From Eggerthellaceae bacterium (lineage in GTDB: Bacteria > Actinomycetota > Coriobacteriia > Coriobacteriales > Eggerthellaceae): a stretch of DNA of 14,576 nt. The notes under the pieces are model-generated. The model was not told the DNA's origin. It made no database searches and saw only the letters and a program-made list of their open reading frames with translations. Positions 1 to 6,966 of the stretch are shown one piece after another (the first letter of the stretch is position 1; every line of letters begins with the position of its first letter). The stretch lies in NCBI GenBank assembly GCA_900753095.1, contig CAADXT010000089.1, positions 1 to 14,576 on the forward strand, read 5' to 3'. A program made the translations under genes and the position numbers.

Positions 1-704
1 CGAAGCGCTTCGCTTACCAGGAAGTAGTCGATGCGCCACCCTGCGTTGTTGGCACGCGCATGGAAGCGATAGCTCCACCAGGAATAGGCGCCCTCGGTAG
101 TGGGGTTCAGGTAGCGGAACGTATCGATGAAGCCCGCATCGAGCAAATCGGTGAACTTCGCGCGCTCTTCGTCGGAAAAGCCCGGGTTGCCTCGGTTAGA
201 GCGCGGGTTCTTCAAGTCGATCTCCTGATGCGCTACGTTGAAGTCGCCGCACATCACCACAGGCTTTGCGTTGCCCGCCTCGCCGTTGGGCAGGATGCCC
301 TGTTCCAAGTTCTTGCACATGGCGCGGAAACGATCGTCCCAGTCCATACGGTGGTCAAGGCGCGCCAGCTCGCTTTGCGCGTTCGGCGTGTACACGTCAA
401 CGAACCAGTACCGCTCGAACTCGCAAACGACCACGCGTCCCTCGGTATCAAGCTCGGGCACTCCCACTTCGTGAATCACGCGCAGGGGCTCTTCCTTGCA
501 GAACACCGCCGTGCCCGAATACCCCTTGCGCTCGGCATAGCTCCAATACTGATGGTAGCCCGGAAGGTCCATTTCGATTTGACCTTCCTGCAGCTTCGTT
601 TCCTGCAGAGCGAACACGTCGGCGTCCAGCTCGTTGAAAGCGTCCATGAAGCCCTTCTTCATGACGGCGCGAAGACCGTTAACGTTCCAAGAAACCAATC
701 GCAT
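1..704 (-). CDS. xth: Exodeoxyribonuclease III (AP endonuclease), 3' end cut by window edge
   Basis: Cytoplasmic DNA-repair enzyme of the exonuclease III/APE1 family; it cleaves at abasic sites and removes 3' blocking groups during base-excision repair. Translation from the ATG at 704 gives 234 residues before the window ends. Family landmarks are in order: SWNVNGLR at residues 5-12, catalytic Glu35 in ALQETKL, Tyr105 in DVYTPN, the GDFN motif with Asp154/Asn156, and RIDY with Asp226. The final SDHxP motif, carrying the catalytic His, would lie beyond base 1, so the gene is partial only because of the window. The ATG is preceded by GAAAGG at a good distance. The gene upstream on the same strand ends at 920, with a long hairpin between, so this is probably its own transcription unit. 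Family assignment is secure. Confidence 0.96.
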   Translation of the reverse strand, partial: MRLVSWNVNGLRAVMKKGFMDAFNELDADVFALQETKLQEGQIEMDLPGYHQYWSYAERKGYSGTAVFCKEEPLRVIHEVGVPELDTEGRVVVCEFERYWFVDVYTPNAQSELARLDHRMDWDDRFRAMCKNLEQGILPNGEAGNAKPVVMCGDFNVAHQEIDLKNPRSNRGNPGFSDEERAKFTDLLDAGFIDTFRYLNPTTEGAYSWWSYRFHARANNAGWRIDYFLVSEAL

Positions 705-768
705 AAGGTTTGCCTTTCATAGGAGGGGTGTCCAAAACTGAATCGGGGATTCGCCAGTAAAACAGCGA

Positions 769-865
769 GCGGGGTTTCGACGAGTGCAGGAAACTTCAAA
801 GAGGGAGGGGCCGGCTTTGCGCCGCCCCGACCGATTGAAAGTTTCCCGTGCCGTCAAAACCCCGC
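769..865 (-). terminator. Long imperfect hairpin, probable terminator of the purC unit
   Basis: The gap 705-919 holds a nested imperfect palindrome. Arms pair at 769-782 with 852-865 (one mismatch), 789-799 with 835-846 (one bulge), and 803-815 with 821-832 around the loop TTTGC. Read leftward, the stem is followed within a few bases by TTTT (758-762 region), as expected for an intrinsic terminator after the membrane-protein gene ending at 920. It is longer than a usual terminator, so it could also be a repeat-type element. The rest of the gap holds a small GAATC-GGG-GATTC inverted repeat (740-752) and no clear promoter. Confidence 0.55.
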
Positions 866-919
866 GCAGCGTCATCTTGTTTCAAGAGCTTTACGTTGTT
901 CGGCAGAGCGCGTAAGAAA

Positions 920-1543
920 TCAGTGCTTCTTTTTCTTGTTTGCCTTCTTCTGCGCCTGCTTCATGGCCTTTTCGTAGCCCTGCTCGCGCAGAGGACGAAG
1001 CTGATTGGTGTCGATGCGCATGCCGAAGAAGAAGAACAGCCAGGCCGCGATCATCAAGCCGATAGAGATGAAGGGCTGCTGCGGAACAGCCAGAGAAAGC
1101 ACGATGGCGATAACCATGCCGGCAAAGCCAACGCCCGAGTACACCATACGCTTGCGGTTCAGGCGCTTGAACTCGGCCGTGTCGGGAACGAAACGGTTGA
1201 TTTCCTTGTTGCGCTCGCGGCGAGCCTCACGGTCTTCGCGCTTAACCTGCTTGTTGTGCTTTTCAATCTCCTTCTTCTCCTCCTTGGAAAGGGGAGCAGA
1301 AGCAGCTTCTTCCTTCTTCGGAGCAGAAGCCTGGGCTTTCTTGGCCTTCTTAGGAGCTTCCTTGGGAGCAGGCTGCTGCTTCTTGGAACCGCCGAACAAA
1401 CCCTTCTTCTCGGGCTTTGCCGGCGCAGTGCGCACCGAGGCGGCAGCCTTCGAAACCGGCTTAGCGGATGCGGCGCTCTTGCGAGTGGAGCCGTGCGGCT
1501 TGTCGGTGGTGTAGCGTTCGTTCATGGGGTTTCGTTGAGACAT
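920..1543 (-). CDS. Hypothetical Lys/Ala-rich protein with C-terminal helical hairpin in the membrane
   Basis: I do not recognise a family. The 207-residue product has a low-complexity N-terminal part (about residues 15-85) rich in Lys, Ala, Pro and Ser, then a highly charged segment (about 86-132) likely to be helical or coiled coil. Two hydrophobic helices follow, at about 133-153 and 158-174, and a Lys-rich tail ending KKKKH. With both ends strongly basic, the positive-inside rule predicts that both face the cytoplasm with a short outside loop (PQQPF). The ATG at 1543 is preceded by AAGGAG at a spacing of about 9. The gene starts 39 nt after the purC stop with no terminator between, so the two are probably co-transcribed. 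Nothing in the sequence ties it to purine synthesis. Confidence 0.8.
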   Translation of the reverse strand: MSQRNPMNERYTTDKPHGSTRKSAASAKPVSKAAASVRTAPAKPEKKGLFGGSKKQQPAPKEAPKKAKKAQASAPKKEEAASAPLSKEEKKEIEKHNKQVKREDREARRERNKEINRFVPDTAEFKRLNRKRMVYSGVGFAGMVIAIVLSLAVPQQPFISIGLMIAAWLFFFFGMRIDTNQLRPLREQGYEKAMKQAQKKANKKKKH

Positions 1544-1582
1544 CCCTGGATTCTCCTTGTTGTGATTTTGCTCGGATGGGGC

Positions 1583-2458
1583 CTACTGGGCTACAAACGT
1601 CTTGCCCGTGATCTTCTCGTAAGCCTGAATGTACTTTTCGCTGGTCTTCTTGATGATGTCCTCGGGCAGACGCGGCGGGTTGCCGGTGCGATCCCAGTTG
1701 GCGTTAAGCCAATTGCGCACAAACTGCTTATCGAAGCTGGGCTGCTCTTCGCCAACCTTGTAGGTATCAGCTGCCCAGAAACGGGAAGAGTCGGGGGTCA
1801 GAACCTCATCGCCCAGGATGATCTTGCCATCGTACACGCCAAACTCGAACTTGGTGTCGGCGATGATGATGCCGCGCTCCTTGGCGTGGTTTGCAGCCGT
1901 TTCGTACACCTTGATGGTAAGGTCGCGGATAGCGGCCGCATCTTCGGCGCCGATGATCTTCTCGCACTGCTCGAAGCTGATGTTCTCGTCGTGGTCGCCG
2001 ATTTCAGCCTTGGTGGAAGGCGTGAAGATGGTTTCGGGAAGCTTGGAGGAGTTTACCAGACCCTCTGGGAGCTTGATGCCGCAAACGGCACCCGTCTTCT
2101 GGTAATCCTTCAAGCCGGAACCGGTAAGGTAGCCGCGCACGATGCACTCGATGGGAAACATGTTGGCCTTCTTAACCAGCATGAAACGGCCAGCAAGCTT
2201 GTCGGCGTAGGGCTTGAACTTCTCGGGCAGGTCGGCAACGTCGGCAGAGATAAGGTGGTTGTCTACCACGTCGGACAAAAGGTCGAACCAGAAGCAGGAA
2301 AGCTGCGTGAGCACCTGACCCTTGTACGGGATTTCATCTTCCAGAATGTAGTCAAAAGCAGAGATGCGATCGGACGCAACCAGCAGCAGCTTGTCGCCCA
2401 GATCGTACAGATCGCGCACCTTTCCCTGTGCATCGGGTTTGATGTCGATTACAGACAT
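1583..2458 (-). CDS. purC: Phosphoribosylaminoimidazole-succinocarboxamide synthase (SAICAR synthase)
   Basis: Catalyses the ATP-dependent joining of aspartate to CAIR in de novo purine synthesis (EC 6.3.2.6), in the cytoplasm. The 291-residue product has the family hallmarks: GKVRDLYDLGD (12-22), SDRISAFDYIL (29-39), signature 1 around FPIECIVRGYLTGSG (101-115), signature 2 in IADTKFEFG (199-207), and LGDEVLTPDSSRFW (215-228). Its length fits the roughly 290-300 residue class. A reading frame continues upstream to a GTG at 2506, but the ATG at 2458 has GGAAGGA about 6 nt before it and matches the usual start of the family, so I chose it. The next enzyme of the pathway, purB, is in the same window but in a separate unit about 4.5 kb to the right. 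Confidence 0.97.
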   Translation of the reverse strand: MSVIDIKPDAQGKVRDLYDLGDKLLLVASDRISAFDYILEDEIPYKGQVLTQLSCFWFDLLSDVVDNHLISADVADLPEKFKPYADKLAGRFMLVKKANMFPIECIVRGYLTGSGLKDYQKTGAVCGIKLPEGLVNSSKLPETIFTPSTKAEIGDHDENISFEQCEKIIGAEDAAAIRDLTIKVYETAANHAKERGIIIADTKFEFGVYDGKIILGDEVLTPDSSRFWAADTYKVGEEQPSFDKQFVRNWLNANWDRTGNPPRLPEDIIKKTSEKYIQAYEKITGKTFVAQ

Positions 2459-2497
2459 GGCCGTCCTTCCGTCAAAGTGAGATGTTTGCAACGCTTC

Positions 2498-2503
2498 ATT
2501 ATA
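2498..2503 (-). promoter_or_regulatory. Candidate -10 box of the purC promoter
   Basis: On the minus strand this is a perfect TATAAT, about 40 nt upstream of the purC ATG. The region 17 nt further upstream (TCCGAA, 2521-2526) is a poor -35, so the promoter may need an activator or be weak. Transcription would start near 2491, giving a leader of about 33 nt. Confidence 0.5.
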
Positions 2504-2532
2504 CACGCATCGTGTTTCCGTTCGGAGCTAGC

Positions 2533-2558
2533 GGGGAAGGCGCAAAAACGCTTCCCCC
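2533..2558 (-). terminator. Hairpin after the histidine kinase gene
   Basis: GGGGAAG (2533-2539) pairs with CTTCCCC (2551-2557), extended inside by a CG/CG step around an A-rich (plus strand) loop. It lies 10 nt beyond the kinase stop codon. There is no run of T after it on the minus strand, so termination would rely on the stem alone or be partial. Confidence 0.5.
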
Positions 2559-2567
2559 GGCCAGCTG

Positions 2568-4058
2568 CTAGTTCGAGCCGAAGCGCGAACGGGTGCTCTT
2601 CTTCTTTTCCGATTCCTCGGTGTACAGCGGAACGTAAATGGTGAAACACGAGCCTTCGTTGGGACGGCCCTCAACGCGCACCCAGCCGTTGTGCTGGTCG
2701 ACGATTTCCTTCACCACGGAAAGGCCCACGCCCAGGCCGCCCGTGGCGCGGGCGCGGCCGGAATCGGCGCGCCAGAACCGCTGGAACACCATCTTCGCTT
2801 CCTCGGGCGTAAGGCCGATGCCGGTGTCGCGCACGCTGATCTGGCCCATCAAATCGCCCTTACGCGCCGTGATGGTGATGGTACCGCCTTCGGGGGTGTA
2901 GCGCACCGCGTTGGAGATCAGGTTCGCCGTCGCCTGGCGCAGCAGGTCGGGGTCGCCATACACGTACACATGGGGGTCGTACTCGAACTCGAGGTTCAAG
3001 CCCTCTTCGCTGATGTAGGCCTGGTGCGTTGCCACCACAGCGGAAAGCATCTCGGTAAGGTCGACCTTCTGACGCTCGATGGGCTTGGTGCGGCTTTCCA
3101 GGCGGGAAAGCTTCAGCAGCGCATCAACCAGGCGGGAAAGACGGCGCACCTCGGAGTTCAAGGTTTCCAAGCGCTCGGCATCGGGCTCGAACACGCCGTC
3201 TATCATGGCCTCAACCGTCGATTGGATGGCCATAAGCGGCGTGCGCAGCTCGTGGGCAACGTCGGTTACCAGCCTGCGCTCCAGCTTGCGGTTCTGCTCA
3301 ACCGAGTCGGCCATGGCGTCGAACATGTTGCCCAAGCGGGCAATCTCATCGTTGCCCTTCATGCCGGTGCGGGCCGAGTAATCGCCTTCCTTAAGCGCTT
3401 TCGCCGTGTTCGTGATGCGGCGGATGGGCGCCGCCAGCGCGCGCGAGAACAGTACGCCCACTACAATGGATATAACCACCGCGATAACCGCAGCGAAGAT
3501 CATGGCCTGGTACGATTTTTCCCGGAACTCCGCATCGGGCTGCGTAAGCAGCGTGTCGGAGCCATGCACGCGCACAAACACCGTGCCCACCTGCTTGTCG
3601 TCTACGATGATGGGCGCCTTGGCCACATTGCCGTTCGACTCCTTCACCGCAGCAGACCCCAATGCTTTATCGGTAGCGTCGTCGTAGACGATGGCGCCGT
3701 TCTCGTCGCGCACCTGAATGTAGATGGAATCGTACAGGGAGCTTGCCGAAGAAGCCGCGTTCAACGCACCGTTGTACCAATCGCCCCTGGACGCTTTGTA
3801 CCCTTGGGAAATGGAATCGGCTGTGGAGTCGGCAACGCGCTGCACGTTTTCGCGCGTATAGCTTTGGAAGTGCTGCTCCCACACGATGGAGAGCACCACG
3901 ATAGAGGAAAGCACGGTGATAAGGGAAACCACCAAAGTAACCAGCACGATGCGCTTGGTGAACGAAAGGTTGCCAAGCCCTTTCTTCTTTTCTGCGTCGG
4001 TGCCTGGCTCCCCACCGTTTTCCTGAGCCCAGGTGGCGTCGTTTGCGTTCGCAGCCAT
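2568..4058 (-). CDS. Membrane sensor histidine kinase with HAMP domain (two-component system)
   Basis: 496 residues. Helix 1 at about 37-60 and helix 2 at about 185-206 bracket an extracytoplasmic sensor region of about 120 residues. Then come a HAMP linker (about 207-258), the H box VAHELRTP with the phosphorylated His269, the N box NLISNAVRYTPEGG (379-392), the G1 box DTGIGL (411-416), FQRFWR (425-430), and the G2 box GGLGVGLS (440-447). It should autophosphorylate in response to an envelope signal and pass phosphate to the regulator encoded just upstream. The ATG at 4058 has GGAAGGAG 7 nt before it; an upstream TTG in frame (4097) falls inside a terminator and lacks a ribosome site. The sensor domain does not identify the signal. 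The gene follows the regulator by 89 nt, across an intrinsic terminator. Confidence 0.95.
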   Translation of the reverse strand: MAANANDATWAQENGGEPGTDAEKKKGLGNLSFTKRIVLVTLVVSLITVLSSIVVLSIVWEQHFQSYTRENVQRVADSTADSISQGYKASRGDWYNGALNAASSASSLYDSIYIQVRDENGAIVYDDATDKALGSAAVKESNGNVAKAPIIVDDKQVGTVFVRVHGSDTLLTQPDAEFREKSYQAMIFAAVIAVVISIVVGVLFSRALAAPIRRITNTAKALKEGDYSARTGMKGNDEIARLGNMFDAMADSVEQNRKLERRLVTDVAHELRTPLMAIQSTVEAMIDGVFEPDAERLETLNSEVRRLSRLVDALLKLSRLESRTKPIERQKVDLTEMLSAVVATHQAYISEEGLNLEFEYDPHVYVYGDPDLLRQATANLISNAVRYTPEGGTITITARKGDLMGQISVRDTGIGLTPEEAKMVFQRFWRADSGRARATGGLGVGLSVVKEIVDQHNGWVRVEGRPNEGSCFTIYVPLYTEESEKKKSTRSRFGSN

Positions 4059-4088
4059 CAGCCTGCTCCTTCCTGCGGCATGCCTGCC

Positions 4089-4130
4089 CCAAAACAAAAA
4101 GCGCGCCCTACCCGAAGGCGAGGCGCGCTT
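4089..4130 (-). terminator. Strong intrinsic terminator between regulator and kinase
   Basis: On the minus strand AAGCGCGCC and GGCGCGCTT (4122-4130 and 4099-4107) form a perfect 9-bp outer stem. An inner CC-TTCG-GG gives the very stable C(UUCG)G tetraloop. The stem is followed at once by TTTTTGTTTT (4091-4100). This is a textbook rho-independent terminator. It sits 17 nt after the regulator stop and before the kinase start, so kinase expression depends on read-through or another promoter. Confidence 0.88.
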
Positions 4131-4147
4131 GCAGCATTTAAGAAAAG

Positions 4148-4867
4148 CTAGTTGGCCTTCGTAGGATCCTCAAAACGATACCCTACGCCATGCACCGTGT
4201 GAAGCCACTTGGGGTTACGCGGATTGTCGCCGATCTTGGCGCGAAGGTTCTTCACGTGGGAGTCGATGGTGCGCTCGTAGCCCTCGAAGTCGTAGCCCAG
4301 AACCTTTTCCACCAGCTCCATACGCGAGTACACGCGGCCGGGGTAGCGGCACAGCGTGGTGAGCAGCTTGAACTCGCTGGCGGTAAGGTCGACCTCTTCG
4401 CCGCTTACCAAGATCTTGTGGCCCGAGATGTCGATGGTGAGCTCGCCGAACTCCAGCACCTCACGCTGAGGCTCGGAATCGGAGTGCACGCGGCGCAACA
4501 GGGCGCGAACGCGAGCAACCAGCTCGCGCGGGCTGAAGGGCTTGATCAGATAGTCGTCGGCGCCGAGCTCAAGGCCGATGATGCGATCTTCCACCTCGCC
4601 CTTTGCGGTGAGCATGATAATAGGGGTATCGGAGTTGTCGCGGATAACGCGGCACACGCGCTCGCCGGGAACGCGGGGGAGCATCAAGTCGAGCACCACC
4701 AGGTCGAAGTGATGCTTGGAGAACTCTTCCAGCGCCTCCTGGCCATCGCCTACGGCGGTTACCCAGTAATTCTCGCGCTCAAGATATGCTGCCACGGCAT
4801 CGCGAATGGCCTTCTCGTCTTCCACAAGAAGGATGCGACGGGTGTTTTCGTTCATAGAAGAAGTCAT
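4148..4867 (-). CDS. OmpR/PhoB-family response regulator
   Basis: 239-residue DNA-binding regulator. The N-terminal receiver domain (about 11-125) has the acidic pair Glu16/Asp17, phosphoacceptor Asp60 in VVLDLMLP, Thr87 and Lys109 (LIKPFSPRELVARV). The C-terminal winged-helix domain (about 136-235) has LTASEFKLL, the recognition region RTIDSHVKNLRAKIG, and ends with TVHGVGYRFE, as usual for the family. The ATG at 4867 has AGGAGG 5 nt before it. A second in-frame ATG at 4855 lacks its own ribosome site. The partner kinase is downstream. The gene is divergent from the membrane-anchored protein at 5128, which makes that gene a possible target. The regulated genes cannot be told from sequence alone. 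Confidence 0.97.
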   Translation of the reverse strand: MTSSMNENTRRILLVEDEKAIRDAVAAYLERENYWVTAVGDGQEALEEFSKHHFDLVVLDLMLPRVPGERVCRVIRDNSDTPIIMLTAKGEVEDRIIGLELGADDYLIKPFSPRELVARVRALLRRVHSDSEPQREVLEFGELTIDISGHKILVSGEEVDLTASEFKLLTTLCRYPGRVYSRMELVEKVLGYDFEGYERTIDSHVKNLRAKIGDNPRNPKWLHTVHGVGYRFEDPTKAN

Positions 4868-5127
4868 CAATGCCTCCTGACCTGTATCGAATAGCCTTAT
4901 GCAGGCTGTATCTGCGTATGCAGCGCGGCCCCTGCGATGAGCCTCCGCACCAAAGAGCTGGCAAGAGCGCGTTTTGCGCGCACCGTGCTAAGGGCACCTT
5001 GGTACCGTTTGCAATTATTGTATCAATTGCCCGAACCGGGGCCGTAAGCAGACACCCAAATGTCACAATACCCCACAGCAGTACCCGTATGATTCGCATG
5101 CGGCAAAGCACCACTTCAGGAGAATAC
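4868..5127. promoter_or_regulatory. Divergent promoter region of the two-component genes and the exported protein
   Basis: The 260-bp gap must hold promoters for both directions. A short AT-rich stretch in its centre has a 6-bp inverted repeat, GCAATT (5011-5016) and AATTGC (5025-5030). Possible elements are a minus-strand TACAAT (5017-5022, poor -35) and a plus-strand TTGGTA (4999-5004) 16 nt before TATCAA (5021-5026). Nearer the regulator, CTGTATC occurs twice (4882, 4906) and TATGCAG twice (4899, 4917), possible binding sites for autoregulation. All element calls here are weak. Confidence 0.35.
5118..5123 (+). promoter_or_regulatory. Ribosome binding site that fixes the GTG start at 5128
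   Basis: AGGAGA lies 4 nt before GTG at 5128. The upstream in-frame ATGs at 5089 and 5098 have no purine-rich site before them, so the GTG is preferred. Confidence 0.65.
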
Positions 5128-6660
5128 GTGCCCACCAAACGCAGACAGAACATTCCCGGCAAAACGCCTCGCCCGTCCCGCAATTCCCATAACCGAAGCG
5201 CGGGGGTCCGTGGAGGCAGCACACGCGGAGCCCATTCCGCCCACAAGGCAGCTCCGCACGGGTTTTCCACTTCTGCGCCGCAAAGCAAATCGACGTTTCG
5301 CCCTTCAGCGAAAACGAAGAGCGTAGGCGGGTTCTCCAACGCTTCGTCCCATGGATTCGGGCCAGCGTTCAACCAGGTGGCAAGCGGCGTTTCCGCAAAG
5401 AAGACGACGCCCCAGGTTCTGCTCACCCGCAGGAACCTGCTCATCGGCGCAGGCGCCATCGCCGGCGTTGCAGCTTTGGGCGGGGGCATCTCGTTCGCCG
5501 CAAACTCCCTGGGCGGAAGCAAGGAAGTTGCCGTAGACACCATCAGCGTTCCCGAGGATGCGGTAAACGCCCTCTCCGACTACAACCAGGTCGACTATAC
5601 CCAGCACGTGAAGATAGCCGGCAGCTACAAGCTCACCTACGGCACGCTCGTCTGGGCAGACAACGACACCGTTGCCGCCTGCCTTGTGCCCGGCGAATCG
5701 GCAAGCCCCCTTAACACGGTAAGCCTGCTGTACCTTTCGAGCGGCAAAACCGCTTCCGTGCTTTCCGCTGCGCAAGGTGCCGGCGATGGGTACGAGATCG
5801 TCGATGTGCGCTGCAGCGAAAGCGGCCTTATCTGGACCGAGTCGAGCGCCTACGAGTCTTCGTGGCGCGTGTACACGGCAAAGCTTTCGAACGGAAGCGC
5901 CACCGCCATCACGCAGGTAGACCAGGGCGACGGCAACTGGCTTATGCCCTCGCTCGCCTCTGTGGGCGAAACCGCCTTTTGGCAGGTATGCCCCAACACT
6001 TCAGGCGATGCAGCGTCGGAAAGAAGCGCGCTCAAGAGCGCTCGCTTCGGCTCGAGCGACGTTGCCATGCCCTACACCTCGAAAAAGGCATTCGCCACCC
6101 GCGTTACCCCAGCCGACGATGGCGTGGTAATCACACCGCGCGCCGAGGCCACGGGCACGTATTACCAGCTCACCAAAATCTCGGCGAAGGACAACTCGAC
6201 GGTCGATCAGATGACGCTGCCCTCTTCCATGACCCCCGATTTGGCCAGCTACGGTCGCAGCGGCTTTTCGTTCGGGTTCAGCAGCATCTACAACTTCGGT
6301 GGCGGCATCGCCAATCTGGGCACCTACACGCCCCGCTCGGCCGCAAACCCCTATCAGTACAACAACCTGCAGTGGTTCCGCTTCACGCGCACGCCCATCA
6401 CCTCGCCTTGTTGGTCGGGCGAATGGTTCATCGTGAAATCAACCACCGCGCTGTGCGGCGTCAACTTCGGCAGCAAGAGCTACTTCGCCATCGACACCGC
6501 CAGCGGATGCGATACCTACGGAGAGCACCTGGTTTCCACCGGAACGCGCTCTTCGTTCGTCGGCCTCTCTCAGATCACCGACGACAACGACAGCAAGAAT
6601 GACCACGCCCTTGTACGCGTGTTCAGCCCCATCAAGGGCAGCATCGAAAGCGCTTTCTAA
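5128..6660 (+). CDS. Exported or membrane-anchored protein with Tat-like twin arginine, possible beta-propeller
   Basis: 510 residues from the GTG at 5128. Residues 1-98 are basic, low in hydrophobics and rich in Ser, Arg, Lys, His and Gly, so likely disordered and cytoplasmic. TRRNLLIG (100-107) then leads into a hydrophobic Gly/Ala helix (about 104-125). This resembles a Tat signal (twin Arg plus Leu-Leu) but sits far from the N-terminus, so a signal anchor is equally possible. The remaining 385 residues should lie outside the membrane. They have recurring short hydrophobic strands such as LVWADNDTVA, GLIWTESS and EWFIVKS, spaced as in beta-propeller repeats; that fold is inference only. 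I see no enzyme motif. It is the only plus-strand gene and is divergent from the response regulator. Function unknown. Confidence 0.82.
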   Translation: MPTKRRQNIPGKTPRPSRNSHNRSAGVRGGSTRGAHSAHKAAPHGFSTSAPQSKSTFRPSAKTKSVGGFSNASSHGFGPAFNQVASGVSAKKTTPQVLLTRRNLLIGAGAIAGVAALGGGISFAANSLGGSKEVAVDTISVPEDAVNALSDYNQVDYTQHVKIAGSYKLTYGTLVWADNDTVAACLVPGESASPLNTVSLLYLSSGKTASVLSAAQGAGDGYEIVDVRCSESGLIWTESSAYESSWRVYTAKLSNGSATAITQVDQGDGNWLMPSLASVGETAFWQVCPNTSGDAASERSALKSARFGSSDVAMPYTSKKAFATRVTPADDGVVITPRAEATGTYYQLTKISAKDNSTVDQMTLPSSMTPDLASYGRSGFSFGFSSIYNFGGGIANLGTYTPRSAANPYQYNNLQWFRFTRTPITSPCWSGEWFIVKSTTALCGVNFGSKSYFAIDTASGCDTYGEHLVSTGTRSSFVGLSQITDDNDSKNDHALVRVFSPIKGSIESAF

Positions 6661-6676
6661 CGTTCTTGTATAAGGC

Positions 6677-6885
6677 TGTGGGGGTACTGCGTCTCGCGCC
6701 TCGCTTCCGCTTGTTTCGGTTCTCAAGAAATTGATTTTTAAGTTAGCAAAAGAAATCGCGGAAACCAGTTCGACGCATGGTTCGCCATATCCCTGCATTT
6801 TCAGATCGAATACCTGGGGCGATTTCTTGGATTCAATTCCTTTCGAACCGCACTCCAGAGAGGCGCGAGACGCAGCACCCCCACA
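6677..6885. repeat. 209-bp nested palindrome with 26-bp terminal inverted repeats (MITE-like)
   Basis: The 306-bp convergent gap (6661-6966) contains no credible gene and is mostly this element. Ends 6677-6702 and 6860-6885 are inverted copies with a single mismatch (6686/6876). Inner segments also pair: 6717-6736 with 6831-6850 (few mismatches), AGAAATCGC 6751-6759 with 6819-6827, CCAG 6765-6768 with 6814-6817, TTCGA 6769-6773 with 6806-6810, and a central ATGG-TTCG-CCAT hairpin (6777-6788). No clear target-site duplication flanks it and it has no transposase. It could be a non-autonomous mobile element or a large bidirectional RNA structure. Confidence 0.75.
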
Positions 6886-6911
6886 CCCTGAACGATTAAC
6901 CCACTCACGAA

Positions 6912-6935
6912 GAAGGCACCCATATGGGTGCCTTC
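6912..6935. terminator. Perfect 24-bp palindrome, probable bidirectional terminator
   Basis: GAAGGCACCC (6912-6921) and GGGTGCCTTC (6926-6935) form a perfect stem around ATAT, between the convergent gene at 6660 and the purB stop at 6967. Neither side has a long T tract, though the minus side reads CTTCTTCG. Position 31 nt after purB favours a terminator for that gene. Confidence 0.65.
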
Positions 6936-6966
6936 GCTAGTAGTTCTCTTATGCTGTTTTCGGATT

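Noticed and set aside
60..722. Open frame of 220 codons on the plus strand over the exodeoxyribonuclease III gene
   Set aside because: It is the antisense shadow of a gene with all catalytic motifs on the minus strand, and no ribosome site precedes it.
2517..2527. Possible PurBox (CCGAAC core) upstream of purC
   Set aside because: Only one core copy is seen, the AT-rich flanks of the Bacillus PurBox are missing, and no similar site occurs upstream of purB.
848..4151. Very long plus-strand open frames (598 and 486 codons) opposite purC and the histidine kinase
   Set aside because: They mirror genes with clear family motifs; long antisense frames are common in GC-rich coding DNA. Their products match no family I recognise and are Leu/Val/Arg/His-rich in the way shadows are.
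4870..5127. Upstream extension of the exported protein to near 4870, or starts at ATG 5089 or 5098
   Set aside because: No ribosome site precedes these starts, while GTG 5128 has AGGAGA at a suitable distance; the extension would also run into the regulator's leader.
6439..6940. Small frames of 119 (minus) and 69 (plus) codons in the gap before purB
   Set aside because: They lie over the palindromic element and, for the minus one, the end of the plus-strand gene. The shared EARDA-PP peptide is explained by the inverted repeat.
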